Shown here: positions 1-5,279 of the stretch, piece by piece | Position numbering within the stretch: position 1 is the first letter of the stretch | How the letters are laid out: the number at the start of each line of letters is the position of its first letter | Source: Bacteriovoracaceae bacterium UBA2428 | Lineage (GTDB): Bacteria; Bdellovibrionota; UBA2428 | Direction: 5' to 3' | NCBI GenBank assembly: GCA_002343545.1 | Contig: DDRA01000135.1 | Location: 5,112 to 10,390, forward strand | DNA: 5,279 nt | Notes under the pieces: generated by a model | Seen by the model: the letters and a program-made list of their open reading frames with translations, nothing else | The model's database searches: none | Told to the model about the DNA's origin: nothing | Position numbers and translations under genes: made by a program

Positions 1-798
1 TACGACAAGCCGATGGTCTATTACCCTATCTCGGCGCTCATGATGGCGGGCATCAAAGAAGTGCTCATCATTTCGACGCCGCACGATCTGCCGCAGTACC
101 GCAAGCTGCTGGGCGACGGCAAGCAGTGGGGCATGCGCTTCGAGTACGTCGAGCAGCCCAAGCCCGAAGGTCTCGCGCAGGCGCTCATCCTTGCGAAGGA
201 CTTCTTGCAGGGCGAACCCTCGTGCCTCGTGCTCGGCGATAACCTTTTCTATGGCCACGGGCTTCCCGAGCTCATGAAGGCCGGCGCGAAGACAGTCAGC
301 TCGGGCCAGGGATCGGTCATCTTCGGATATCCGGTCAACGACCCGCACCGCTACGGCATCGTCGAGTTCGATGCGAACGGTAAAGTCTTGGGGCTCGAGG
401 AGAAACCCAAGCAACCCAAATCCAACTTCGCCGTCCCGGGCCTTTATTTCTACGACGGCCGCGCGCCCGAACTCGCCGCCAAGCTGAAGCCTTCGGTTCG
501 CGGCGAGCTCGAGATCACGGATCTGAACCTCGTCTATCTGCGCGAAGGCACCCTTCGCGTCGAGCTCATGGGTCGCGGCATGGCGTGGCTCGATACGGGC
601 ACGCACGAGAGCTTGCTCGAGGCGAGCCAGTTCATCTCGATCATCGAGAAGCGCCAAGGCCTTAAGGTCGGGTGCCCCGAGGAGATCGCGTATCGCCAGA
701 AGTTCATCACGCGAGAGCAGCTCATCGAGCAAGGAAACCGCTTCAAGAACAACGAGTACGGCGCTTACCTCCTGCGGATCGCTGTGGAGCCGGCATGA
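1..798 (+). CDS. rfbA: Glucose-1-phosphate thymidylyltransferase RfbA/RmlA, 5' end missing
   Basis: This enzyme joins dTTP and glucose-1-phosphate to give dTDP-glucose and pyrophosphate, the first step of dTDP-sugar synthesis in the cytoplasm. The frame is open from base 1 (YDKPMVYYPIS), so the first ATG at 13 is an internal methionine. About 25 to 30 N-terminal residues, including the nucleotide-binding GGSGTRL signature, lie outside the window. The visible 265 residues follow the E. coli/Salmonella enzyme almost without gaps from memory: LVLGDN with the metal-binding Asp at visible residue 80, LEEKP at 132-136, GLYFYD at 147-152, GELEITDLN at 168-176 and the second metal-site motif WLDTGTHESL at 196-205 (Asp198). 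The C-terminal NNEYGAYLL is also typical, so the 3' end looks intact. Full-length homologues have about 290 residues, consistent with this. The stop overlaps the rfbC start (ATGA), indicating one transcript and translational coupling. The family is known for feedback inhibition by dTDP-L-rhamnose. Confidence 0.96.
   Translation, partial: YDKPMVYYPISALMMAGIKEVLIISTPHDLPQYRKLLGDGKQWGMRFEYVEQPKPEGLAQALILAKDFLQGEPSCLVLGDNLFYGHGLPELMKAGAKTVSSGQGSVIFGYPVNDPHRYGIVEFDANGKVLGLEEKPKQPKSNFAVPGLYFYDGRAPELAAKLKPSVRGELEITDLNLVYLREGTLRVELMGRGMAWLDTGTHESLLEASQFISIIEKRQGLKVGCPEEIAYRQKFITREQLIEQGNRFKNNEYGAYLLRIAVEPA
786..789 (+). promoter_or_regulatory. Ribosome binding site of rfbC inside the end of rfbA
   Basis: GGAG lies five bases before the ATG at 795, within the last codons of rfbA. 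It supports choosing 795 as the rfbC start, although the same frame is open further upstream to an ATG at 672. The conserved RfbC N-terminus begins at 795 and the upstream extension is arginine-rich out-of-frame rfbA sequence. Confidence 0.75.
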
Positions 799-1343
799 AG
801 GTCATCCCCACCGGTATCGATGGGCTCGTCGTCATCGAGCCCAAGGTCTTCGGCGACGAGCGTGGTTTTTTCCTCGAGACCTACAACGAAAAGCCGTTTC
901 GCGATGTGGGTCTGCCCACGCACTTTGTTCAGGACAATTGGTCGCGTTCGCAGAAGGGTGTCCTTCGCGGAATTCATTTCCAGAACCCCAATCCCCAGGG
1001 AAAACTCGTTCGCGTCGTGACCGGCGCCGTTTGGGATGTCGCCGTGGATCTTCGCAGGTCCTCGCCGACTTTCGGTAAGTGGTACGGACTCGAGCTTTCC
1101 TTCGATAACAAACGGGCCTTCTACGTACCGCCCGGCTTCGGACACGGATTCGTAACCCTCTCCGACACCGCGGACTTTCAGTACAAGTGCACGGGGCTCT
1201 ACGCTCCCCAAGATGAAGTCGGACTTATGTGGAATGATCCCGACCTCGGGATTCGCTGGCCGATCGATCAGCCCCAGCTTTCGGCCAAGGATCTCAAGCT
1301 GCCGAGCCTTCGCGACGTTATCCAAAACGGCAAGACCTACTGA
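795..1343 (+). CDS. rfbC: dTDP-4-dehydrorhamnose 3,5-epimerase RfbC/RmlC
   Basis: The product epimerises C3 and C5 of dTDP-4-keto-6-deoxy-D-glucose to give dTDP-4-keto-L-rhamnose, the third step of dTDP-L-rhamnose synthesis. It is a 182-residue single-domain cupin, the usual family length. Visible landmarks are the N-terminal DERGFFLETY (21-30), QDNWS (46-50), VLRGIHFQ with the catalytic-base His61, Lys70 in PQGKLVRV, GAVWDVAVDLR (78-87), the VPPGFGHGF segment with His117, and the likely catalytic acid Tyr130 in FQYKCTG. The C-terminal LSAKD with Asp166 is the Asp that pairs with the catalytic His in known structures. All these residues are present, so an active 3,5-epimerase is expected rather than a 3,4-ketoisomerase or a degenerate copy. 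The start at 795 is supported by a GGAG site and by the four-base ATGA overlap with rfbA, which suggests coupled translation. Confidence 0.96.
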   Translation: MKVIPTGIDGLVVIEPKVFGDERGFFLETYNEKPFRDVGLPTHFVQDNWSRSQKGVLRGIHFQNPNPQGKLVRVVTGAVWDVAVDLRRSSPTFGKWYGLELSFDNKRAFYVPPGFGHGFVTLSDTADFQYKCTGLYAPQDEVGLMWNDPDLGIRWPIDQPQLSAKDLKLPSLRDVIQNGKTY

Positions 1344-1347
1344 TCAC

Positions 1348-1369
1348 GGCCGCTTGCTCGACGGCGGCC
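1348..1369 (+). other. GC-only hairpin between rfbC and manC
   Basis: GGCCGC at 1348-1353 is perfectly complementary to GCGGCC at 1364-1369, with a ten-base loop. No T-run follows, so it is not a standard intrinsic terminator. It lies five bases after the rfbC stop and 27 bases before the manC start. It could stabilise the 3' end of an upstream processed mRNA or weaken readthrough into manC. With GC-rich sequence such a stem can also occur by chance. Confidence 0.35.
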
Positions 1370-1396
1370 AAGATCGGCGATAGCCTCGGATAACTT

Positions 1397-2791
1397 ATGT
1401 CGGACAAAATTCACGTCGCGATTCTTTCGGGTGGCTCGGGAACACGGCTTTGGCCATTGTCCCGCGAAGCGCTCCCCAAGCAGTTCTTCGACCTTGCCAA
1501 TCTGGGCCGTCCCCTTCTGGCGGACACGGTGGAGCGGCTCGCGCCTTTCGCCGAGCCTTGCATCATCACGACGAAGGCCTTGGACAAAGCCACGCTTGGA
1601 CTTCTCAAGCGTTTCGGTCTCAAGTCGTCCATCGCCGGCGAGCCCGCCGCGCGTAACACGGCCGCGGCCGTCGCGCTCGCCACCTGGCAGGGGCTCCGTA
1701 AGGATCCGCGTGCCGTCGTCGGCGTTTTTCCGGCCGATCATGCCATTCGCGACCGCGAAGCTTTCGCGCGCGCCGTGCGAACGGCGATCGCGGAGGCCTC
1801 GCAAGGTTACATCGTGACGCTCGGAATCGCTCCGACCTACGCTGCGGATGCCTATGGTTACATGGAGCTCGAGTCGGCTACTTCAAACGTGGACGGTTCC
1901 AAAGTCTTGGGGGTCAAACGCTTCATCGAGAAGCCCCGCGCGGATCGCGCGGCCGAACTCATTGCGACGGGCAGGGTGGTGTGGAACGCGGGCATGTTCG
2001 TTTTCCGCGCGGACACGATGGCCGCCGCGCTTGCCAAGCACATGCCCGATCTCTGGTCGGCGCTCGAAGGCCTTAAGCCCGACGCTTCGAACCTCGCCGA
2101 CATCTACCCGCGTCTGCCGAGCCAAAGCATCGACTACGGCGTCATGGAGAAGCTCGCGGACTTGCGCTGCGTGCCGGCCGAGATGGGCTGGTCGGACCTC
2201 GGGTGCTGGGAAGAAGTCGCCAAGTTCCAAGAAGAAGGCGGCGCCGAGCCTCCGCTCCAAGTCGGCGGGTTCGGCAACCAGTTCATCAACGAGACGCCCC
2301 GTCCGAAGGCCGCGGCTTTCGTGGGTGTGCAGGATCTCGTCGCGGTCGACGTGGGCGACAGCTTGCTCGTCGTGAAAAAGGGCCAGGGTCAATCCGTGCG
2401 CGAGATCGTCGAAGCGCTCAAGCGGAGCGGAAGCTCGCTCGCGAAGACGCACGATTTCGAGGAACGCCCGTGGGGACGCTTCGAGATTCTGCTCGATACG
2501 GACTACTTCAAGTCCAAACGCATCCTCGTGCACCCCGGTGAGCGGCTCTCCTACCAGAGCCACGCCAAGCGCGCGGAGCATTGGATCGTCGTGAAGGGGC
2601 AGGCCGAAGTCACCCTGAACGATCAAGTCCATCGCCTCAAGCCCGGCGAGCACATCTACATCCCGCTCGGCGCAAAGCACCGAATGGCGAATCCCGGTCA
2701 GACCCCGATGGAATTCATCGAGGTGCAGACCGGGACCTATTTCGGCGAGGATGACATCGTTCGTTACGAAGATAACTACGGGCGGGTGTAG
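1397..2791 (+). CDS. manC: Bifunctional mannose-1-phosphate guanylyltransferase / mannose-6-phosphate isomerase (type II, ManC/CpsB/AlgA family)
   Basis: The 464-residue protein makes GDP-mannose from GTP and mannose-1-phosphate. Its C-terminal cupin probably also interconverts fructose-6-phosphate and mannose-6-phosphate. The nucleotidyltransferase domain fills about residues 5-285: GGSGTRLWPLSRE (12-24) with PKQF, EPAARNTAAA (82-91), FPADHAI (111-117), YGYMEL (153-158), FIEKP (176-180), WNAGMFVF (196-203) and SIDYGVMEK (244-252). The cupin covers about 355-463: RPWGRFE (357-363), then Gln387, His389, Glu394 and later His428, which match the metal ligands of type II isomerases, and the typical ending EDDIVRYEDNYGR. 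The length is near that of CpsB and AlgA (about 480). An in-frame TAA two codons before the ATG rules out an earlier start in this frame. The ribosome site is weak (GGA at 1388-1390). It probably shares a transcript with rfbA and rfbC. Two motifs differ slightly from the usual form: Gly in place of Ala in SIDYAVMEK, and WSDLGCW where WSDVGSW is common. Confidence 0.95.
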   Translation: MSDKIHVAILSGGSGTRLWPLSREALPKQFFDLANLGRPLLADTVERLAPFAEPCIITTKALDKATLGLLKRFGLKSSIAGEPAARNTAAAVALATWQGLRKDPRAVVGVFPADHAIRDREAFARAVRTAIAEASQGYIVTLGIAPTYAADAYGYMELESATSNVDGSKVLGVKRFIEKPRADRAAELIATGRVVWNAGMFVFRADTMAAALAKHMPDLWSALEGLKPDASNLADIYPRLPSQSIDYGVMEKLADLRCVPAEMGWSDLGCWEEVAKFQEEGGAEPPLQVGGFGNQFINETPRPKAAAFVGVQDLVAVDVGDSLLVVKKGQGQSVREIVEALKRSGSSLAKTHDFEERPWGRFEILLDTDYFKSKRILVHPGERLSYQSHAKRAEHWIVVKGQAEVTLNDQVHRLKPGEHIYIPLGAKHRMANPGQTPMEFIEVQTGTYFGEDDIVRYEDNYGRV

Positions 2792-2792
2792 T

Positions 2793-2813
2793 TCGGGCTA
2801 GTCTCGCTCCCGA
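2793..2813. terminator. Weak hairpin at the convergent manC/lipoprotein junction
   Basis: The two stop codons face each other with only six bases between them (2792-2797). TCGGG at 2793-2797 can pair with CCCGA at 2809-2813 around an 11-base loop, and TCTTT follows on the + strand after six more bases. The stem is short and the T-run poor, so a terminator is doubtful. I see no better candidate, so transcripts from each side may run into the opposite gene. Confidence 0.2.
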
Positions 2814-3556
2814 GGCGGGTCTTTGCCAATGACGGCGAAACTTCCCTTGTTCAAGTCGTAGGATCCGTCCGGCGGAAGTTTATAGGTCGCTCGATAATCG
2901 TGATAAGGTCCATCGTGGACGTCACTCATGGAAGAAACGATGAGTTCGATCGTTTCGGAGTCGATCCATTTCTCGGCCTGTACATAGGTAAAGGTTCCTG
3001 AATCCAACTTTGCGTTACTAAGGGCGCCGGCGCCGATCGGGTTCAGCGTGAATTCGCCGCCATAGGTTTTCGCTGGCAAATCTTCGTAACGGCGCCATTT
3101 TCCGCTTGAGTCCTTGCGAAGAAACACGACTCCATAGTTCTTTGTCGATACCTTGACGGAGATCGCGATGGTCTTGCCATCCGGTGACACCGAATGGAAC
3201 CAACATGAGTTGAAGTCGTCCCTGCAGGGCATGATGAGTTCGCGCTGAGGGCGGTCTTTGTAGATCGCATAGTGGTTACAGTATTCGTCTCCCCAGACCG
3301 GAGATTCGATAGTGGCGTCTTTGCCGTTGAGTCGGACTTGGTACTGAATGGGGCCTCTGTCCTGACCGTCGCCGATCTCGGACTCTGTGCCGCGCGCGGG
3401 CGCCGAGTTGCCCCGTTGGGTCCAACTACGAATCATTTCGGCCGGGTTCTTGTAGACGGCGGCGGGCTCTCGTTTGGTCGCGCACGCCCCCAATCCGAAC
3501 GCGGAAAGCGCCGCGACGAAAAGGGTGTTCTTCATGTTTGTTTTGCAGGGGCTCAT
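2798..3556 (-). CDS. Putative outer-membrane lipoprotein of unknown function, coupled to the TIGR02147-family gene
   Basis: The family of this 252-residue protein is not recognised. The N-terminus is a lipoprotein signal: lysines at 5 and 9, a hydrophobic run at about 11-23, and the lipobox LGAC with the lipid-accepting Cys25. Position +2 is Ala, so under the enterobacterial Lol rule outer-membrane location is favoured over inner-membrane retention. The mature part is polar with no further membrane segment. Residues 93, 111 and 118 are cysteines that could form disulfides in the periplasm. The stretch SVSPDGKTIAISV (122-134) resembles one strand-turn unit of TolB/PD40-type beta-propeller proteins, but one copy is not enough to assign that fold. 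The start at 3556 is chosen because a GAGGAG site lies five bases upstream and the ATG overlaps the preceding gene's stop as ATGA. An internal ATG at 3535 would also give a signal peptide but has no ribosome site. The frame is open upstream to 4018, but that extension is out-of-frame coding sequence of the neighbour. A hand count over 2821-3000 gives 49% GC, against 64% over 1981-2160 in manC. Confidence 0.82.
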   Translation of the reverse strand: MSPCKTNMKNTLFVAALSAFGLGACATKREPAAVYKNPAEMIRSWTQRGNSAPARGTESEIGDGQDRGPIQYQVRLNGKDATIESPVWGDEYCNHYAIYKDRPQRELIMPCRDDFNSCWFHSVSPDGKTIAISVKVSTKNYGVVFLRKDSSGKWRRYEDLPAKTYGGEFTLNPIGAGALSNAKLDSGTFTYVQAEKWIDSETIELIVSSMSDVHDGPYHDYRATYKLPPDGSYDLNKGSFAVIGKDPPRERD

Positions 3557-4386
3557 TCGTTCTCCTCGAAGGTGGATTGGCCTTCCCGCTCGTCGAGCGG
3601 GAAAAGTTGGACCGAAAGGCAGTAGACGCGATCGTTCACGCGCTCGGATGGTCGGGAAGCGGCGATGGCCTTCGAAAATCCGCGGCGGAACTCGCGGATC
3701 AGACGCTTGGCTTCTTCGACGGAGCCAACGTGGAACGGCAGCATGAGGGCCGTGTGGCTGCGTTCCGACAGCTCGACGTTCTCGAGCGCGTGTCGGGAAC
3801 GATCGAGAATTTGCCCGTGGTAGCGCCGGAGCACGTCGCTCGGAGTTCCGTCCGGCGTGCGCACCCATTCCTTCGCCGTCCAGCGCCCGGACTCGTCGCG
3901 TTCGACGAGCTCGAGCCGCCGCAGCCGATCCCAAGCGTCGCGGGCTTCCGCCGTCGTGATCGAGAAGGCTTTGGCCATCCGGCGGTAGTCGAGCTTGAAC
4001 GAAGAGGTGCCCACCCACTCGCGGATCGCAAGGTGGTGCCAGCTCGAGATGACCTTCATCGCGTCGAGGTCGACGGACTTAACCTTCACGGCGGATCGCG
4101 CCTCTAGCCGGCTGCGGGCGAGATCGCGCGCGCTCTGACTGCGCGCATGGTACGCATCGACGGAATCCGCGAAGAGCCGTTGTTCTTCTTCGTTCAGCCC
4201 CAAGCGCTTGGCGATTTTGATCGCCGTGGCGCGGGAGACTCCGCGCGAGCGATCTTTCAGGAGCGCGGCCAGCACGGAAGAATCGACGCGAAGGTCTCGC
4301 GCGAAAGCTCGCAGGGAATAACTGGGATTGCCGAGGCGCCGAGCCTCAAAACGGGACTTGAGAATCCCTTGGTAGTCTCTCTCCAT
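3553..4386 (-). CDS. TIGR02147/DUF4423-family protein, probable DNA-binding regulator
   Basis: The 277-residue soluble protein matches the TIGR02147 family pattern as I know it. The N-terminal third has the motif order YxxxLKxRFEAR (5-16), NPSYSLRAFARDL (20-32), VLAALL (38-43) and AIKIAKRLGLNEEEQRLF (55-72), which reads as a helix-turn-helix of the XRE-like kind. The C-terminal DUF4423 part has ISSWHHLAIREW (113-124), a winged-helix-like stretch at about 133-180 (MAKAF, LELVERDESGRW), RYHGQILDRSRHALE (188-202), a region near 209-240 (SHTALMLPF, AKRLIREFRRGFSKA) and the family ending VQLFPL (259-264). No membrane segment or signal is present. A DNA-binding regulatory role is inferred from the helix-turn-helix; few members have been studied. 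The frame also starts with GTG at 4392, two codons before the ATG at 4386. I prefer the ATG because a possible -10 element ends only four bases before the GTG. Its stop overlaps the lipoprotein start (ATGA), so both are likely one operon. Confidence 0.85.
   Translation of the reverse strand: MERDYQGILKSRFEARRLGNPSYSLRAFARDLRVDSSVLAALLKDRSRGVSRATAIKIAKRLGLNEEEQRLFADSVDAYHARSQSARDLARSRLEARSAVKVKSVDLDAMKVISSWHHLAIREWVGTSSFKLDYRRMAKAFSITTAEARDAWDRLRRLELVERDESGRWTAKEWVRTPDGTPSDVLRRYHGQILDRSRHALENVELSERSHTALMLPFHVGSVEEAKRLIREFRRGFSKAIAASRPSERVNDRVYCLSVQLFPLDEREGQSTFEENE
3562..3567 (-). promoter_or_regulatory. Strong ribosome binding site of the lipoprotein gene
   Basis: On the - strand GAGGAG is followed by a five-base spacer (AACGA) and then the ATG at 3556. 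It is the best Shine-Dalgarno match I found in the window and it decides the start over the internal ATG at 3535. It lies within the last codons of the upstream TIGR02147-family gene, so the two genes are likely translated from one mRNA. Confidence 0.75.
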
Positions 4387-4396
4387 CGCCACGTTC

Positions 4397-4402
4397 AGTA
4401 TA
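4397..4402 (-). promoter_or_regulatory. Possible -10 element (TATACT) of the TIGR02147-family/lipoprotein operon
   Basis: TATACT on the - strand differs from the sigma-70 consensus TATAAT at one position and stands out in a GC-rich region. It ends ten bases before the ATG at 4386, so a start point six to eight bases downstream would give a nearly leaderless mRNA. No good -35 element lies 16-18 bases upstream (CAGTTT at a 17-base spacing is a poor match), so this is a tentative call. Confidence 0.3.
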
Positions 4403-4432
4403 ACGGCCGACGGAGAGAGAAACTGAGGGCCC

Positions 4433-4475
4433 GCGCAAAAAGTCCGCGGACGGAGATCGACGGAACTTTTGGCGC
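4433..4475 (-). terminator. Imperfect inverted repeat after rfbB, possible terminator
   Basis: Reading the - strand from the last base of the rfbB stop codon, GCGCCAAAAGTTCCG (4475-4461) is complementary to CGGACTTTTTGCGC (4446-4433), apart from one mismatch and one bulged T, around a 14-base loop. The inner GTTCCG/CGGAC stem is followed by TTTTT, and the matching A-run precedes it, which is the layout of an intrinsic terminator with a long loop. The GC core is only about five base pairs with a bulge, so efficiency may be low. The + strand form is similar, but no gene reads into it from that side. It would separate rfbB from the downstream pair. Confidence 0.45.
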
Positions 4476-5279
4476 TACTTCAGTAGCGGCTTCCACCAAG
4501 CTTCGTTGTCGCGATACCACGCGACCAGATCCTTGAGGCCTTCTTCGAGTCCCCACACGGGTTTCCACCCCAGCTCGCGTTCGGCCTTCGCTGGGTCCAT
4601 GCTGTAACGCCAATCGTGGCCCTTGCGGTCGGTCACGAACTCGATCGTCGTCGTGGGATCGCGACCGACGAGCTTCGAGAGCGTCTCGGCCATGAAGAGA
4701 TTGTTCTTCTCGCCGTGGCCGCCGAGATTGTAGACCTCGCCCGACTTGCCCTTCGCGAAGGCGAGCCAGACGCCCGCGGCGTGATCTTCCACGTGGATCC
4801 AATCGCGCACGTTCTTGCCCGTGCCGTAAACGGGAATCTTGCGGCCGCCGATGAGCGCGAGAATCGTCACCGGCAGGAACTTCTCGGGGAACTGGTAAGG
4901 TCCGTAGTTATTCGAGCAGCGGGTCGTGACGGCTTCGAGTCCGTGCGTATGGACGTAAGAGCGCACGAAGCAGTCCGAAGCGGCCTTCGAAGCGGAATAG
5001 GGCGAGTTCGGCGCGAGCGGGGTCTCTTCGGTGAAGGTCCCTTCGTCGCCGAGCGTGCCGTAGACCTCGTCCGTCGAGACGTGGCAAAAACGGAGTTTGT
5101 ACTTCTTGGCGACGTCCAACAGCGCGATCGTACCGAGCACGTTCGTGCGCGCGAAGGGCTCCGAAGACTCGATGCTGCGGTCGACGTGGCTTTCGGCCGC
5201 GAAGTGCACGATGCCCGTGATCTTGTGGTCGACGACGAGTTTCTCGATGAGCTTGGCGTCGCAGATGTCGCCCTTCACG
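4475..5279 (-). CDS. rfbB: dTDP-glucose 4,6-dehydratase RfbB/RmlB, 5' end missing
   Basis: This NAD-dependent short-chain dehydrogenase/reductase converts dTDP-glucose to dTDP-4-keto-6-deoxy-D-glucose, the second step of dTDP-rhamnose synthesis and a branch point for other dTDP-6-deoxyhexoses. The 267 residues seen run off the right edge. About 60-70 N-terminal residues with the GxxGFIG dinucleotide-binding motif are outside, and the GTG codon at 5278 is internal. Counting that codon as 1, visible landmarks are HFAAESHVDRSI (25-36), the catalytic STDEVYG with Thr69, Asp70 and Glu71, YSASKAASD with Tyr94 and Lys98 of the YxxxK pair, RCSNNYGPYQFPEKFLP (120-136), YGTGKNVRDWIHVEDHA (151-167), NLGGHGEKNN (184-193) and the C-terminal ELGWKP (235-240) and WYRDNEAWWKPLL (254-266). 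The Asp-Glu pair after Thr is the signature of 4,6-dehydratases. It is transcribed toward rfbA/rfbC/manC, on the opposite strand, and is followed by a possible terminator. Confidence 0.95.
   Translation of the reverse strand, partial: VKGDICDAKLIEKLVVDHKITGIVHFAAESHVDRSIESSEPFARTNVLGTIALLDVAKKYKLRFCHVSTDEVYGTLGDEGTFTEETPLAPNSPYSASKAASDCFVRSYVHTHGLEAVTTRCSNNYGPYQFPEKFLPVTILALIGGRKIPVYGTGKNVRDWIHVEDHAAGVWLAFAKGKSGEVYNLGGHGEKNNLFMAETLSKLVGRDPTTTIEFVTDRKGHDWRYSMDPAKAERELGWKPVWGLEEGLKDLVAWYRDNEAWWKPLLK

Noticed and set aside
672..794. An upstream ATG at 672 extending rfbC by 41 residues.
   Set aside because: The extension overlaps conserved C-terminal rfbA codons, is Arg/His-rich out-of-frame sequence, and the ATG at 795 has a proper GGAG site and matches the family start.
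765..1325. A 186-codon open frame antisense to rfbC.
   Set aside because: It mirrors nearly the whole of rfbC, shows no family motif or ribosome site, and rfbC has every conserved residue of its family.
1354..1394. A promoter for manC in the rfbC-manC gap (TTGCTC with GATAGC or GATAAC downstream).
   Set aside because: The hexamers match poorly and no pair has a 16-18 base spacing. Readthrough from rfbC is the simpler explanation.
1883..2680. A 265-codon open frame antisense to manC.
   Set aside because: It lies wholly within manC, its translation is Arg/Leu/Glu/Val-rich without any known motif, and long antisense frames are expected opposite GC-rich codon usage.
3557..4018. An N-terminal extension of the lipoprotein frame that would give a 406-residue protein starting at 4018.
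   Set aside because: The extension lies out of frame inside the well-supported TIGR02147-family gene, is rich in Arg, Pro and Ala with no domain signature, and would bury the signal peptide and lipobox in the middle of the protein.
3538..4107. A 189-codon + strand frame opposite the TIGR02147-family gene.
   Set aside because: No recognisable motif is present, and the - strand frame matches a known family along its full length with a coherent ribosome site and overlap at its end.
2798..4475. A mobile element carrying the lipoprotein and TIGR02147-family genes between the sugar genes.
   Set aside because: I see no transposase or integrase, no terminal inverted repeats or target-site duplication at the edges, and only one of the two genes differs in base composition.

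Overview
The window is a piece of a nucleotide-sugar and cell-surface polysaccharide locus from a GC-rich Gram-negative bacterium. The Gram-negative assignment rests on a lipoprotein with a clear lipobox, a fused mannose-1-phosphate guanylyltransferase/phosphomannose isomerase of the proteobacterial type, and dTDP-sugar genes of the rfb/rml type. A regulator-like protein of the TIGR02147/DUF4423 family narrows the guess: that family is expanded mainly in Bdellovibrionota (Bdellovibrio and relatives) and Fibrobacterota and is rare in ordinary enterobacteria. My best guess is a GC-rich member of Bdellovibrionota or a related deltaproteobacterial-type lineage. This is inference, not proof.

Layout. 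On the + strand, from the left edge to 2791, lie rfbA (5' end cut off by the window), rfbC and manC. rfbA and rfbC overlap by four bases (ATGA), and manC follows after 53 bases that contain a GC-rich hairpin. On the - strand, reading from the right edge leftward, lie rfbB (5' end cut off), an 82-base intergenic region (measured from the family protein's upstream GTG codon at 4392) with an imperfect inverted repeat and a possible -10 element, the TIGR02147-family protein, and a small lipoprotein gene that overlaps it by four bases (ATGA). The two transcription directions meet tail to tail with only six bases between the manC and lipoprotein stop codons. No stretch over 300 bases lacks a gene.

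How the genes work together. RfbA makes dTDP-glucose, RfbB dehydrates it to dTDP-4-keto-6-deoxyglucose, and RfbC epimerises that to dTDP-4-keto-L-rhamnose. The last step to dTDP-L-rhamnose (RfbD) is not in the window. ManC supplies GDP-mannose and probably also mannose-6-phosphate from fructose-6-phosphate. Together they point to an O-antigen, capsule or exopolysaccharide containing rhamnose (or another 6-deoxyhexose) and mannose-derived sugars.

The least understood part is the coupled pair of TIGR02147-family protein and lipoprotein, which sits between the two halves of the sugar pathway. The lipoprotein gene is clearly poorer in GC than the genes around it and I do not recognise its family. 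I see no tRNA, rRNA, insertion sequence, CRISPR array or phage feature, and no clearly new multi-gene system beyond this pair.
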